DNA from: Voacanga thouarsii
Lineage: Eukaryota; Streptophyta; Magnoliopsida; Gentianales; Apocynaceae
Direction of reading: 5' to 3'
Length of the DNA: 64,000 nt
Assembly (NCBI GenBank): GCA_026120185.1
Contig: JANUWF010001636.1
Coordinates: 1,984,001-2,048,000, forward strand
A model generated the notes under the pieces. That model ran no database searches. It saw only the letters and a list, made by a program, of their open reading frames with translations, and had not been told where the DNA came from. The position numbers and the translations under genes were made by a program. Shown here piece by piece: positions 12,882-25,206 of the stretch; position 1 is the first letter of the stretch, and every line of letters starts with the position of its first letter.

Positions 12882-13600
12882 TATAAAATGATAAATGAAT
12901 TATATATATACTACACATGACGAGCTTGTACAGAGGTATAATGTATGCATATCATTTAATCATAATCTATACTTCTTAACTTGCTGATGGTAATTACATA
13001 TGTATTGAATGTCAATACATTGGTTATAATTAAACAAATAATAAAGAATTAAGTATTCATAAGGATATTACATAAAAAAATTTACCACACACAAAAGTAT
13101 CGTGAGGAAAAAATTTGAGTATTCACAAAATGGAGAATCCATCGCAAATCCCTTGGAAATTAGCGAGGGATTAGTGAAGGAAACAATCAGCGACGGATTA
13201 GCGAGGGATATTTAATATCCCTCGCTAAATAAACTCCAATCCGTCGCAAATCACTGCTGGGATTTGCGACGGATAATTCCGCCTCTATTCCCTCGCAAAT
13301 TAGCAAGGGAATAGCTTCGGTAACATCGAAAATCCAAAGCTAAAAATTTACCGCGAATATTAAGTAAAAATAAAATATCCGTCGCTAATCCCTATCAAAT
13401 TAGCGACGGATTAGAATGGGATATCTTTGTCCATCGCTAATTTGAAAGGGATTATAGTTAACGCTGATCCATTGCTAATCAACTAGGGATTAGCGACGGA
13501 AAGTCAATCTGTCGTCTATCCCTCTCTAATCCCTCGCAGATTTAGCGAGGGAAAATTCCCTCGCTAATTTCCTTCGCTAATTCTCTATTTTCTTGTAGTG
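12081..13600 (-). repeat. CACTA subterminal repeat array
   Basis: Many direct and inverted copies of a short unit (TCCCTCGCTAAT, TTAGCGACGGATTA, TTAGCGAGGGA) fill 12081-12470 and 13140-13590. In CACTA elements such arrays bind the element's DNA-binding protein and place the transposase at the ends. The middle part (12480-13130) lacks the unit and holds a TA microsatellite. The array ends directly in the terminal repeat. Confidence 0.85.
12831..12878. repeat. (TA)n microsatellite
   Basis: About 22 uninterrupted TA units inside the spacer of the CACTA subterminal region. Confidence 0.95.
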
Positions 13601-13603
13601 TGT
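13588..13603 (-). repeat. CACTA terminal inverted repeat and 3-bp flank
   Basis: The plus strand reads TTTTCTTGTAGTG, ending at 13600; its complement is CACTACAAGAAAA. The next three bases, TGT (13601-13603), would be the target duplication. The partner copy lies outside the window. Coding sequence of a copia gag begins at once after it. Confidence 0.85.
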
Positions 13604-16600
13604 TGAGGAGTACAAGTATGTCCTCTTTGATACCTACCCTGTTATTGGGGAGGGTTTTACCACTGAGAAGCGAGAGGTTGAGAAAGTATGAAAAAATGCC
13701 AACAAGATGGTTTGATACTATATGTTGGCCTCCATGTCTAATGTGCTCCAATCTAAACATGACCACATGGCCACTACGTATGACATTAGCTAATCACTAG
13801 TCACGATATTCTCATATAAGAGCCGGTCCGTAAGACATGAGCTTAGGATGATTATCAACAATAAGATAGCTAACAGAGTATCAGTCAGGGAGTATATGCT
13901 CAAAATGATTACTGCTTTCGAGGAAGTAGAAGTCTTAGAGGTTGTAATTGACCTCGAGAGCTAAGTGGACATGGTTCTCGAATCTCTTCTGGAGTCTTTT
14001 ATTCAATTCAAGTTAAATTATAATATGAACAAGTTAAACATGAGTTTAATCTAATTAATGAAAGAGCTCTAAGTGGCAGAGAATGTCATGAAACCACAGT
14101 CTAAAGTTATAATTGCTAGGACTTTTTTTTTTTCAAAATTGGGCCCAAGCCTAAGAAGTTCAAGAAGAAGAAGGGAAATGCACCGGCCCAGCCCAACAAA
14201 CCCAAAGGCAAATGCTTCAAATGCGGGTAGAAGGGACACTGAAAAAAGGAGTGTCTAGAACTTTAGGCCAAGAAAAACCCTACAGGTATTATTCTCTATC
14301 TAGAGTCAATTTCAATAGTTGAATCAACTTCCACTTGGATTGTTGATTCTGGTGCCATTCATCATATCTGTAATTCCTTGTAGGGGTTTAGGAAGATAAG
14401 AAGACTCCAGAAGGGCGAGCATGAACTACAAGTAGAAAATGAAGCACGAGCATAGGCCCTTGCAGTGGGAAAGATGGATCTTGTTTTCTTATTATAATAA
14501 AATAGTTATATTAAAGGATATTTTATATGTACCCGATTTTAGACAGAATTTGATTTCAGTTGTAAAGCTAATAAATCATGGATATTCTATTTCTTTCCAT
14601 TCTGTTATTACTATCAGTAGAAATAGAGAAGCTTTATGTACAGGGCACATGCATGGAAACTTATTCTTTTTAAATCCTACAAACAATTAAATAAATAACG
14701 CTCAATTTGAACCTTTAAGTAAGAAAAGAAATATCAATGTCAATGACTCATATTTTTTGCCTTTAGGGTTAGGTCATAATAATTCAACTAAGATTCAGAG
14801 GTTAATCTATGATGGGTCATTGGGATCATTAAGATTGAAAAGTTGGCCTCAGTGTGAATCCTGCCTTACGAAAAAAAATGACCAAACAGTCGTTCACCCA
14901 AAAAGCTGATAAAGCTAAGGAGATATTGGGTATTGTTTATACTAATGTGTGTGATCCTTTTTCTACACAAGTTAGAGGGAGTTTTGAGTACTTCATCACT
15001 TTCACGGATGATTGTACAAAATTTAGTTATGTCTACTTGATGAAACATAACTCTAACTATTTTGACAAGTTCAAAGAGTTTAAGACTGAAGTGGAGCGTC
15101 GGACAAGTAAACTAATCAAAATCTTACGATCGGATTGTGGTAGAGAGTACCTCTTCAGTGAGTTCAAGGATTACATAGTACATCATGGGATAGTATCCCA
15201 ACTTTCTGTGCTAGGTACACCCTAGCAGAATGGAGCAGTTGAGAAAAGAAAGAGGACATTAATGGAAATGGTCTGAAGCATGATATCTCATACTACTCTT
15301 CCGGTCTCTTTTTGGGGATATGCCTTGGAAACAGCGGTATATATTCTAAACTTGATGCATTCCAAGTCAGTACCTAGGACACCCTATGATATGTGGATTG
15401 GGCGTAAGCCAAGTCTAAATCATCTCAGGATATAGGATTGTCCAATTTATGCACTGATCAAGGGAGACGAGTTAGAACTAAGATCAGAATTATGTTATTT
15501 TGTTGGGTAACCAAAAGGGACAAAAAGATGTTACTTTTATCATTCTAAGGAACAGAAAGTATTGGTAAGTACTAATGCTAGATACTTGAAGGATGATCAA
15601 AGTACTTCCACTAAAGGTTCAACAAGGTTGGAACTGGAAGAGAAGTTATTTTCGGAATCAACTTCTTCAGATCCGATTATGGAACAAGAAGAGGCACAGT
15701 CTCAAGAACTTGTACAAATGGAGTTTCGTCGTAGTAGAAGGGTATCTAGAGTTCCAAAAAGATGGATAGGAGAGGCTTTTGAGTTGGTCTCTGACCATCA
15801 GGAATAAGATCTCACTAGATACGATGAGGCTATTGCTGATGCTGATGCAAATCTATGGAATGAAGCAATGAAAGTCGAGATTGAGTCTATGTACTTCAAT
15901 TAAGTTTGGGATCTTGTAACTTCATCTAAAGAGATAAAACTCATTAGGTATAAGTGAATATACAAGAGGAAAAGGGGAGCGGATGGGAAGATGGAAACCT
16001 TCAAATCTAAACTTGTGACAAAAGGGTATACTCAGAAAAAGGGAATCGATTATAATGAAACCTTTTCCCCGGTAGCCATACTTAAATCCATCCATATCCT
16101 CCTTACTATTGCATGTCATTTCGATTATGAGACATGACAAATGGATGTCTAGATGGCATTTCTTAATGGCCATCTTAATGAAGGCATCTATATGTCCCAA
16201 CTAGAAGATTTTATTGTTAAAGGCCAGGAATATATGGTTTGCAAGCTTAAGAAATCCATTTATGGACTTAAACAGCCATCTAGAACATGAAACATTCATT
16301 TTGACGAGACTGTAAAGTCGTACGATTTCATTCAAAACGAGGATAAATTATGCGTATACAGAAAATTGGAAGACATAAATGTGATTTTTCTTGTCCTATA
16401 TGTGGATGACATTCTACTCATTGGGAATGATGTAGAAACATTGTCATCTATTAAGGTTTGGCTATCTAATCAATTTAGTATAAAGGATTTGGGAGATGCC
16501 AGTTACATTTTTGGGATTAAGCTTTTTAGAAATAAGAAGTAAAAAATGTTAGAATTATCCCAAACGACATACATTGACAAGATGCTGATCAAGTTTAGCA

Positions 16601-17366
16601 TGGACTAATGTAAGGAAGCTCTAATCCCTTACAGATATGGGTTGTCTTTTTGTTCTAAGGACTGTCCTAAGTCTCGACAGGATAAATAGGATTTCCTACT
16701 CTTCGATTGTGGGAAGTCTCATGTACGCCATGTTGTGCACTAGATATCTACTTTGTCGTAGGCTTAGTTAGTAGATATTAGTGAAACCCTGAGGAGGTTC
16801 ATTGGTATGTTGTAAAGCATATTTTCAAGTACCTCAATGGTACAAAAGATTATATGCTGATTTATAGGGCTGACAACTTGATTCTTACTTGATACACAGA
16901 CTCAAATTTTCAGGCAGATAAGGATAAGAGAAAATCTACTAGTGGATATGTCTTCACCTTATCTGGAGGAACTGTTTTATGGAGGAGTATCAAACAATCT
17001 TGTGTTACTGACTCAATTATGGAAGTTGAGTATATGGCAACTTCGGAAGCATCCAAGGAAGCAGACTGGTTCTGGAAGTTCTTTTCAGAACTCGGAGTTG
17101 TACCACACATGAACAGGTCGATTATAGTGTATTGCGACAACTTTGGAGCAGTCTCGCAATCTAAAGAACCCAGGAACCACAAGAATGAGAAGTATATCCA
17201 GAAGAAGTACCACCTGATCCGAAATTTCATTCAAAGACGGGAAATCGTGGTGGAACAAATAGTCTCGAAGAACAACCTAGCAGATCCCTTCACCAAACCT
17301 TTGGCTGAGAGAGTCTTTAAGAGACACTTAGACACTATAGGGGTGGACACTTACGGGTTTTCTTAG
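13604..17366 (+). pseudogene. Ty1/copia gag-pol polyprotein, heavily mutated
   Basis: Gag runs from 13604 (EEYKYVLFDTYPVIGEGF, then YYMLASMSNVLQSKHD) to a CCHC knuckle at 14213-14254 (CFKCG, KGH, KKEC) that is interrupted by stops. A protease motif lies near 14337 (TWIVDSGAIHHIC). The integrase core spans about 14920-15420 (FITFTDDCTKFSYVYLM, ILRSDCGREYL, VSFWGYALETAVYILN). Reverse transcriptase includes GIDYNETFSPVA and the catalytic LYVDDILLIGND at 16396-16431. RNase H is present at about 16900-17290 (FLADPFTKPLAE-like end). I count more than twenty in-frame stops and several frame changes, so this is a long-dead copy. Confidence 0.88.
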
Positions 17367-17388
17367 TCTTAAAGTGCAAGTGGGAGAT

Positions 17389-18380
17389 TGTTGGAATATA
17401 TGCCATATAGACTAATTTTATCTGATGTAATTATCAAATTTATTAATAAAAGAATTTATTCTCAAAATTTATTTGTGAATTTACATTTTATTTATACGCG
17501 ATTTTTGTTTGGAAATAACCCATTGTGTTTAAGTGATCCATGTGAATGATGGTCTTTCACAGTAAAGTATGAATCACGGGTTACTTAATACATAAATATT
17601 TGTTCTTAACCAATTGATGAGAATGAGAATCTCATCATATTTAGATTATTGTGTTATAAATTCCAATTATTGTGTTATTGTGAGTAGTCCACTTACTTCA
17701 TAACATAAGCATATTTTGAATACGTAGAACATGACCTGTAATAGTAGTTTCTAAAAGTACTATTTAGAAGAAACCCAGACTATTACTGTTATAGTGTGGA
17801 CTTATACTCTACCAATTGAGTATGCGTTGGTGGTCTGACGAAACTAGAAGCATATACTTTGATATGCTGTAATTGAGGTTCTTTCGTACAGACGATATTC
17901 TTGTATGTTTGGTATATATTACTAATTAGTTAAGATAGACTTGTACAAGATAACTTCTGTGCTATATCGCTCGTTGTAACTTTTCAAATGATTTAATTAT
18001 CCAGATGCTTGGGGAACATGATTTGAATGTTTACTTTAGGGTAACTCCCTTGGAGAGTGAAAACATTCCAGAAGTCGTGGATCATTGGACTAGAGGTATA
18101 AAGATGGTAGATATATATTAGAGAGGTGTTGGTACACTCATCCTCTCTAAATGTACGGTGATGCATAGAGGGGTATTTTAGTCATTACACCTTTAGGTCG
18201 AAGACTTTGCTAATGCATCATTATCTTTGGGGTCAATATTTCCTTATAGTGATATTAGGAAATATTTAAAATGTAAAATATAGTTATTTATATAGTAGGG
18301 GTATTTTGATCATTTTAGTAACCAAGACGATGTGTCTTTTGGTCCCCGAAATAGCCCTTAAATCCTAACAGATTTGGGTT
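17389..18380 (+). repeat. 3' LTR of the old Ty1/copia element (right end uncertain)
   Basis: It begins TGTTGGAATATATGCC directly after a purine tract. No intact 5' LTR is available for comparison, so its end is a guess. Sequence of similar style continues past 18380 without a clear CA terminus. Confidence 0.6.
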
Positions 18381-18950
18381 AAAGAATTGATCTTAATAAT
18401 TATGAGTTTTATTTTATTTTATTTAAATAGTCTAATTTATTATTGGATTATAATAAAATAAAAGGTCCGAGAGAGTATATATTTTATCTAGTTTAATTAA
18501 TTAATTAATTGTTTAGGGCCCAAGGCCAAATTGAATAATTAAAAAATTAATCTAGATATAAACTAGATAAAAGATATGAAATTTTATATTGGTCTATTTG
18601 GGCTTGTTAATTATTTATTGGGCTGTTTAATGAAGCTCAAAAAATAAATAATTGAGTCTTATTATTTATGGGTGTTCAAACCCAAGAGTAAATAATTTTA
18701 TTTGACCCAATAAATAAGATCAAGGGTAAAATAAAATTTAAAAATTATTATTAATTATTAAATTAATTAATTAAAAAAATAATACGGGATGCATTTTGTA
18801 TTATTTTACGTGAAGGATAACAGAAAGTATGGTGTTTTCTGTTTTCATGCTGGTGGTCACTTTTTCTCAGTAAAGGTATGAAAAAAAATGAAGAGAAAAA
18901 GCTCTTCAATTTGGATTCACAGAGGAAACCCATTTTTCTCAGCATGTTTA

Positions 18951-20495
18951 CACAGAGAGGACAAAGAGAAACTTTTTACATAGCAAACCCAGATTCTGTG
19001 AGCTTCACCGGCAAAGAAAATGACATCATTTCGGAAGTTCAAAAGTTTCGTGTGAATGAGACGAAGTCGACGTTTATAAAAACGTGATCCAATAGCTTCA
19101 AGCATCCTTACACAGGCATCTTCTCCAGTGCCAATAAAGTCATCCAACACAGAAGTAAATTTTTCGTTCTGTAAGCATGCTTTTAGTTTGATGATCTTTG
19201 TCATTTTCGACCTTCACACTGAATATGTCATAATCTTATCAAGTTTAGCTTATAGCCATTACAGAGCTTTTTTTTTTTTTTTTTAACTCCTTCAAAGAGG
19301 TACAAATCAGTAGATATTGTGCTTCTTTATCCACATACAAGAGCCATTTTTAGAAATCTTTTTCAAAATTATTGAGTTCATTTATTTCTGGTGAGCAATA
19401 AGGTAGCCATTTTTTTTTAGAAATCTTTTTCACAAGAATGTTAGCATGCAAATTGCAAGCTGCATTCCTACAATTAATTGATTCCATCGACCTAGTTGGG
19501 AAAAAGAAAATGTGTGTGCATAACCTACCATAATGTTATATTAAGGTCTGTTATGCACACACACAAAAAAGCAAAATTTGGTGTCCATATGCTGTCTCTT
19601 GATCAGTCCTCGTCGTGTGGTATGAATTAAGTATTCTGTTTTGGAATAAAGACACCGAAGAGAAGAAGATAATTAAGCAAAAAGTAGGATTCGCATTGCT
19701 GTCATGTGAACCTTTTTTTTGGAAATTACCTTACCTAAAAGAACAAAGGATTGATAGAACATAGTAAATAAACTATTCATTCTCTCTTGTAGTATGTGTT
19801 AAAAATATGTAGATTAAATTCTATTTCAAAACATACTTTATAAGGAAATGATTGGACAATTAAGTAGTGAATAATTCAATATACCTCTCTCGCATCTAGG
19901 GTTGGACATTTGTAAATAACTTAATATTAGACTAGATGACACTGATATATCATCCTAAAAATATGTGAATTTAAATAAGTGATTACCAAAAACTTATAGT
20001 ATATAATTAGGTGACATAATATAGGACAACTGTGTATAATTAGGTGACATTAAATAACACAACAGTATATAATTAATTCAAAAAAAAAAAACCTAAGCTG
20101 CAGCTTTCACCAAGTTGCGTTTTGCCTTCCAAAATCACAGAAATCTGTATCAGCAAAATTGCAAGCAGCATTCCTACACTTAATTGATGCCGTCGATGTA
20201 GTTGGGAAATAGATAATTGACAATCAAAAGGCTGATGACAGCGTCACGGAACGAGCGGCCCAATTGCGTGTACGGACTTAGTATTATGCATGATAACCTT
20301 ATTAGGAAATTGGAATAATTGGATTAATCAAATGGAGAGAAGCACAGGAAGACGATCAATTCCCAGGAGTTCAAGATTTTCCATTGGTTAGCAATGTCTA
20401 TGAACTTGGGAAGATTTATGATGGTGATATTTATGTAACTTATGAGAAGATAAATAGCTATTCATCAATTACTAAAAACAAAACAAGTAAACAAT
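18951..20495. other. Intergenic with two copies of a short coding-like phrase
   Basis: The plus-strand readings LQAAFLQLIDSIDLVGK (about 19452-19503) and QAAFLHLIDAVDVVGK (about 20159-20208) are clear relatives about 700 bp apart. The second continues open for about 20 residues. They look like a duplicated exon scrap from a gene I do not recognise. A minus-strand frame at 18917-19204 (CLQNEKFTSVLDDFIGTGED) is also unassigned. No complete gene is present. Confidence 0.3.
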
Positions 20496-20497
20496 TA

Positions 20498-20880
20498 AGG
20501 ATTCGTTTGATAAAATTGAAATTTGAAGACCAGATGTTCATTTGATAAAATTAAAATGTGAAAACTGAAAATTGAATATTATTGAATTTTGAAAATTGAA
20601 GTCTTAAGACTAAATTCTTATAAAATCTGAAGTCTGAATTAATGATAATTTATTTTTCACTATATTTTATTATAATTAAGGTTAAATATAGAGAAATATT
20701 AATAATTAAATGTGTTTTTTAAATATTCAAATTTTGTACTTAAGTAATTCAAATCATATAAAATTTATAATAGGATTTCAATAAATCTTAATCAATTAAG
20801 CAATGACCAAAATCTATTATTGCATACACTTAATTAACTAAATTAAAACATGATATTATCTATTATCAAACGTACTTAAT
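20498..20880. mobile_element. hAT-like MITE
   Basis: The segment is bounded by imperfect inverted ends AGGATTCGTTTGATA and TATCAAACGTACTT (complement AAGTACGTTTGATA). The interior is AT-rich with no frame. The ends resemble the CGTTTGG-type termini of small non-autonomous hAT elements. A clear 8-bp target duplication was not found, so limits are approximate. Confidence 0.45.
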
Positions 20881-20989
20881 AAAATAAGTATTTAATTAAT
20901 TTTAAATATTTAATTGAATTACCAAAGAGGTCGTGAGTTACCAAATGCTACCTCATTTATTTTGATGACTTATTTACATAAGTAAATTA

Positions 20990-21175
20990 GGAGGGAGACC
21001 CTTCTCTGTGTTAGCAAAACAACCTGTCCAAATTTGAACGGATTGTAACATAGATCATCATTTAATTCCCTTCTATTTCAATAAAATAAAATGAAAGTAA
21101 ATTATATTTACTCTCCTTGATGGAAGTAAATTAAAAAAATTTTCCTCCCCCTTCTTTGTGAACCAAACCTAGTGT
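20990..21175. repeat. Partial copy of the MITE at 21503-21822
   Basis: Shared phrases (GGAGGGAGA/GGAGGGATA, ATGAAAGTAAATTATATTTACTC, CCTTCTTTGTGAACCAAACCTAG) link it in inverted orientation to the neighbouring MITE. Its left end is missing or unrecognised. Confidence 0.4.
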
Positions 21176-21502
21176 TAGTCTTATCGCCTTCATTTGCATA
21201 TTGTTCAATTCTAATTTCCAATTTAATTCAAGTTGTTTAATCCTCAAAATACTCCCTCAGAATGGTTAGAATTGATTGTATATTTGGTGTTTATCTTTTG
21301 ATCTAGAACATGACTGTATGTTTCCAGAGTTTTAGTTCATACACACTCTTTTATTCAATTCTAAAATAGTTTTTCAATGTTAGTCGTCCCATTTGAACTT
21401 TATAGGAATCAACTTGACCAAAAACTTGCCATTTAGTCGACTCGGCCAACTAGAGTTTTCACGACAAACAATTACTTGCACAAAATCTCGTTTCTTATCC
21501 TA

Positions 21503-21822
21503 TGTTTAGTTCACAAAGGAAGAATGGGAGTTAGACAAAAGGGAAAAGTGGAATATTTAATTCCATTAGGGAGTGTAAATATAATTTACTTCTATTTTAT
21601 TTAGTTAGGATATAAAAAAAGTAAATAACAAATACTATTTTAATTTTACATTCCAATCTATTTAAATTTGAATGAGCTGTTTTGTTGTCGTAGGGAGGGA
21701 TATAACTCCCCCTCCATCTTTCCCTTTTAATTAAATGATATAAATCACCCATTTACATCTAAAATTACATTCCCTCCATTTTTTCTCATTCTTTTTATCC
21801 CAACCAAACATATTGTTAATGA
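21503..21822. mobile_element. MITE with inverted ends ATGTTTAGTT / AACCAAACAT
   Basis: The left end reads TATGTTTAGTTCACAAAGG. The right end, on the complement, reads ATATGTTTGGTTGGGATAAA, then AGAATGAGAAA against AGAATGGGA on the left. The interior is non-coding. It probably belongs to a tourist- or hAT-like group, but this was not resolved. Confidence 0.5.
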
Positions 21823-22112
21823 ATTGCTGGCTTTTCAATAGATGTCATCAAACTCATCCTCTATAATGGTAACCGACTTATTTTTGAGTTCTAATTTGAG
21901 TTAGTACAAACTTTTCATATATTCAAACATTATCGGTGTCATAATTATTAAAGAATTAATTTGAAAATCCTAACCATCATAAATCTAAATCTAATTGATT
22001 TATTTCTAACCAGCATAGCTCTGATAGACTTAACAATTTAGATTTGATTGATCTAACTCTAATAGTACATATTCACTTTAAAATCGCTTGTTAGCAAGCA
22101 ACAAAACCTTTA

Positions 22113-24500
22113 GGCTCCATTTGATTGTCAATGAAAGTGAAATAGGAAAGTAATTATATTCTTTATTTTTAAATATAACACACTAAAAGAAAATTGATAA
22201 TTAGCGATAAATATTTATAACGGCTTCTAGGCCATCGCTAAGTTGTAACGGAACGAGAGTCAAGAATTCAAAAATAAATTTATTTTTTTTAAAGTTTGTG
22301 GCTAATCTGTCGCTATTAGCGATGAATTAGCGACAAATCTTTAGCCGTCGTTAATCCGTTGCCAATTAACAACGGCTTTACAACTGTCTTTTTTAGTATT
22401 TAATTAATACTAAAAATTAAAGTGTCGTCGCAAATCCGTTGACAATTAGCGACGGATGTACAACTGACTTTTTTAATATTTAATTAACACTAAAAATTAA
22501 AGTATCATCGCAAATCCGTTGCTAATTAGCGACGGCTATCCAAAATTCAAAACTAAATTTATTTTTAAAATTTAAAAAATAAGCCGTCACAACCAAAATT
22601 TAAAAATAAATTTATTTTTAAAAATGAGCCATTGCAAATCTGATGCTTATTAGCGAAGACTTTGCGATGGTCATCCAAAATTCAAAAATCAATTTATTTT
22701 TTACAATTTAAAAATAATTAGTCGTCATAAATCCTTTACTAATTAGCAATGGCCAACCAAAAATGAAAAATAAATTTATTTTTTAAAATTTAAAATAATA
22801 AGCCGAAGTAAATCCGTTACTAATTAACAACGGATTTGCGATGGCCCATTTTTTTAAATTTTAAAAAATAAATTTATTTTCAAATTTTAGAAGACCGTCA
22901 CAAATTCGTTACTGCCATCGCAAATCCGTTGCTAATTTACGACGACCATCCAAAAATAAAACTAAATTTATTTTCTAAAAATTGAAAAAAATAAGTCGTC
23001 GCAAATTCGTTGCTAATATACAATGATACTTTAATTTTTTAGTATTAATCAAATATTAAAAAAGGTCGTCGCAAATTCGTTGCTAATTAGTAATGGATTT
23101 GCGACGACTCATTTTTTTTTTAAATTTAAAAAACTTTTAAATGTTAGATGGCCATCACAAATCGTTGCTAATTAGCGATTTGCAACGGTCTTTCAAAATT
23201 TAAAAATAAATTTATTTTTAAAATTTGAAAAATGAGCCGTCGCAAATTCCTCCCTAATTAACTATAGATTTGTGACAGAAAATTGAGTCATCACAGATCC
23301 GTCGCTAATTTATAAAAAAAAATATTATATAATTAAAATATAACACAATAAATCACAAGAATATCAATAGTTTAGTAGTGGAGCATATACTCCCCAACAA
23401 CAAAGATGCGGATTCGAACCCCGTGTCCGGTAAATTGGGGCGGGTCGAGTCTAGTTAGCCTAGTTCGTGAGCTAATTAATTAATTTTTAAAAAAAAATTT
23501 GGCTGTAGCAAATCTGTCGCTAAATTAATTATTTTTTAAAAAATTAAAATTTTTACCATTGCAAATTCGTCGCTATTTTAATTATAATGTCATCAATTAA
23601 ATAATCGTCGTAAATTTATTATTGTTTGCAACAAATTTTTATTCCATCGCAAATTGCGACGCTAGTTTTAACGACGATCGCAATCCATTGCTAATCGAGT
23701 TTAGCGACGGATTTGATCGTCGCTAAATTGGTTTTATCTTGTAATGACATTGGGTTCATTACTTATATTCTACGAAAGGAATCTAATATTTGATATTTAG
23801 AAAATTAAATAGAAAATATTGGAAAAATGAATTCTTTCTGGGAGATAGTATTGTAATTCATTTTCCAATATTCTAACAATAAAATATAACAAATAATTTT
23901 AAAAATAAGGATAAATAGAAGATTTATCATATCTACATATTCCTCATTATTATCTTTCTTTACTGACACCTCTCCTAACCTAGTAGAATTAAAAATTTCT
24001 ATATTCTCAACTATAATTTTTTTTCCCGAAAATTTCAAAGGCTAAACACTAAGTAAAATAATTATAAACTTTTAATTTAAAAGTCACATCATTATTGTAT
24101 AACTTACATGAAGAGAAAATTTATTGAATTTTCTATAAATATTTTAATTGGATAATAATTATATGTTATTTTTATTAATATGAAAATTTGAACTCAATAT
24201 TTAAAAAATTATAATATAAAATAAATTAAAACAAAATATTCATTTAAAGATGTAAGAACACTATTTATGTGATTTTCAATTAATATAACCATTTGAAATA
24301 TATATATAATTTAATTGTTCAATAATGTAAAAATAATTTTAATTTTTTTGTATGTATATGCTTTACATTATATTACTTTCCTTTAATATTTTTTAAAATT
24401 TTTAAATAGAGGAATGTAATCTATTTCAAGTTATATTATGTTAATTCACTCACCTAAAATTTATATTTCTAACATTACTTTTTGTTTACCAATCAAATAA
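22113..24500. mobile_element. Larger MITE-like element split by a CACTA insertion
   Basis: The left part (GGCTCCATTTGATTGTCAATGAAAG) and the right part ending near 24500 (CATTACTTTTTGTTTACCAATCAAAT) are imperfect inverted repeats of each other. The 1567-bp CACTA at 22181-23747 separates them. Removing it leaves an AT-rich element of about 0.8 kb. The outer limits are approximate. Confidence 0.35.
22181..23747. mobile_element. Complete non-autonomous CACTA element with TSD ACA
   Basis: The left end CACTAAAAGAAAA and right end TTTTATCTTGTAATG form diverged CACTA terminal repeats. The three bases ACA precede the left end (22178-22180) and follow the right end (23748-23750), the expected 3-bp duplication. 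The 1567-bp body is almost wholly subterminal-type repeats: TTAGCGACGG and AATCCGTTGCTAATT units alternating with AAATAAATTTATTTTT spacers. It has no transposase frame, so it would have depended on an autonomous relative. A second, truncated and inverted copy lies at 41240-42335. Confidence 0.85.
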
Positions 24501-24970
24501 TTCCATAATAATAAATAAATTGTATAATAATAAAGTATGAGAGTGTAAAAATAAATAATATTTGAGAATTTAACGTAATTCAATCATTATGATTTACGTT
24601 CACGACATACACAAGTATACAAAAGTGGAGACTTTCTTAATTTTCTCGAACTGCAAAATCCACGAAACAATAAAAACATAATTTAAATCTGTAATCCAAC
24701 TGTATGAAAATATATATCAATACTTTCAACAAAATTTCTTAATATAAAACTTTAAAACTAACAAGTATTAATAACAAATTCATGGAAGAATAATATAATT
24801 GGAATATTAATCAAACCCTTCACATGAATAGTTGAATCAAGTCTCTAAGCTCGTTTTCTCCCTCAAATTCCAGTGCCTTTGTTGTCTTTTTTATATAAGT
24901 TTGGGAGCTCTGAGATACCCCACCTGTTTATTGATAAAAGTGGATGAAAAATAAAGAGGAGGATATGGCC

Positions 24971-25206
24971 TTACTTCTTAACTATCGGAACATCAACAAT
25001 ACCAACAGAGGGAACAACGATCTTGTCCAAGTAACACTGTCCTTTTACTATAGCAGGAAGATCACTATATGTTTTAATAAGAAAAAAGTGATGACCACAA
25101 CCCAAATTTGTTAAGCGTCGGCCACAATATTGCCTTGTCTATAAACATGCCAAATATGAAGAAACTGGAACCGCAATCTCAAATGCTTGATGCGACGGCA
25201 TAGTTC
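24971..25206 (-). pseudogene. LINE-type RNase H-like C-terminal fragment
   Basis: On the minus strand the frame reads HIWHVYRQGNIVADA. After loss of one base it continues LTNLGCGHHFFLIK and ends VGIVDVPIVKK before a TAA at 24971. The YRQGNIVADAL pattern is the conserved last active-site region (His/Asp) of the plant LINE-associated RNase H-like domain. Only about 80 codons survive, with at least one frameshift. It is probably a 5'-truncated LINE remnant; an RNase H-like host gene fragment is the alternative. Confidence 0.6.

Larger units (their letters stand above)
1..13600 (-). mobile_element. Large CACTA (En/Spm-type) DNA transposon, right part; left end outside window
   Basis: Its right terminus is seen at 13588-13600, reading CACTACAAGAAAA on the minus strand, the usual CACTA terminal motif. 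It is preceded by an array of GCGACGGATTA / TCCCTCGCTAAT repeats typical of CACTA subterminal regions. Inside lies a TNP2-type transposase pseudogene on the minus strand. The sequence directly right of 13600 is the interior of a Ty1/copia gag, and no copia 5' end or matching CACTA left end occurs to the left. The element therefore extends past position 1. It has itself been invaded by a retroelement ending at 1988 and by Ty3-derived repeats at 6.1-8.9 kb. That 1-13600 is one element is inferred from this context; the right terminus is seen directly. Confidence 0.65.
13601..18950 (+). mobile_element. Old Ty1/copia element, 5' part removed by CACTA insertion
   Basis: Gag, protease, integrase, reverse transcriptase and RNase H appear in Ty1/copia order on the plus strand, followed by a polypurine stretch (17379-17388) and an LTR starting TGTTGGAATATATGCC at 17389. 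The first bases after the CACTA terminus already code for gag, so the transposon landed inside the gag gene. The missing 5' LTR and gag start must lie left of the window. The right end is not resolved: LTR-like sequence continues to at least 18.3 kb and perhaps 18.95 kb. Confidence 0.8.

Noticed and set aside
12100..13600. Subterminal array considered as a CRISPR-like or satellite array
   Set aside because: Repeats are irregular in spacing and orientation and end in a CACTA terminal repeat. The host is a plant.
23402..23440. GGATTCGAACCCC-like phrase resembling a tRNA T-arm
   Set aside because: It lies inside the CACTA family repeat, recurs inverted at 41.6 kb, and lacks the other arms of a tRNA.
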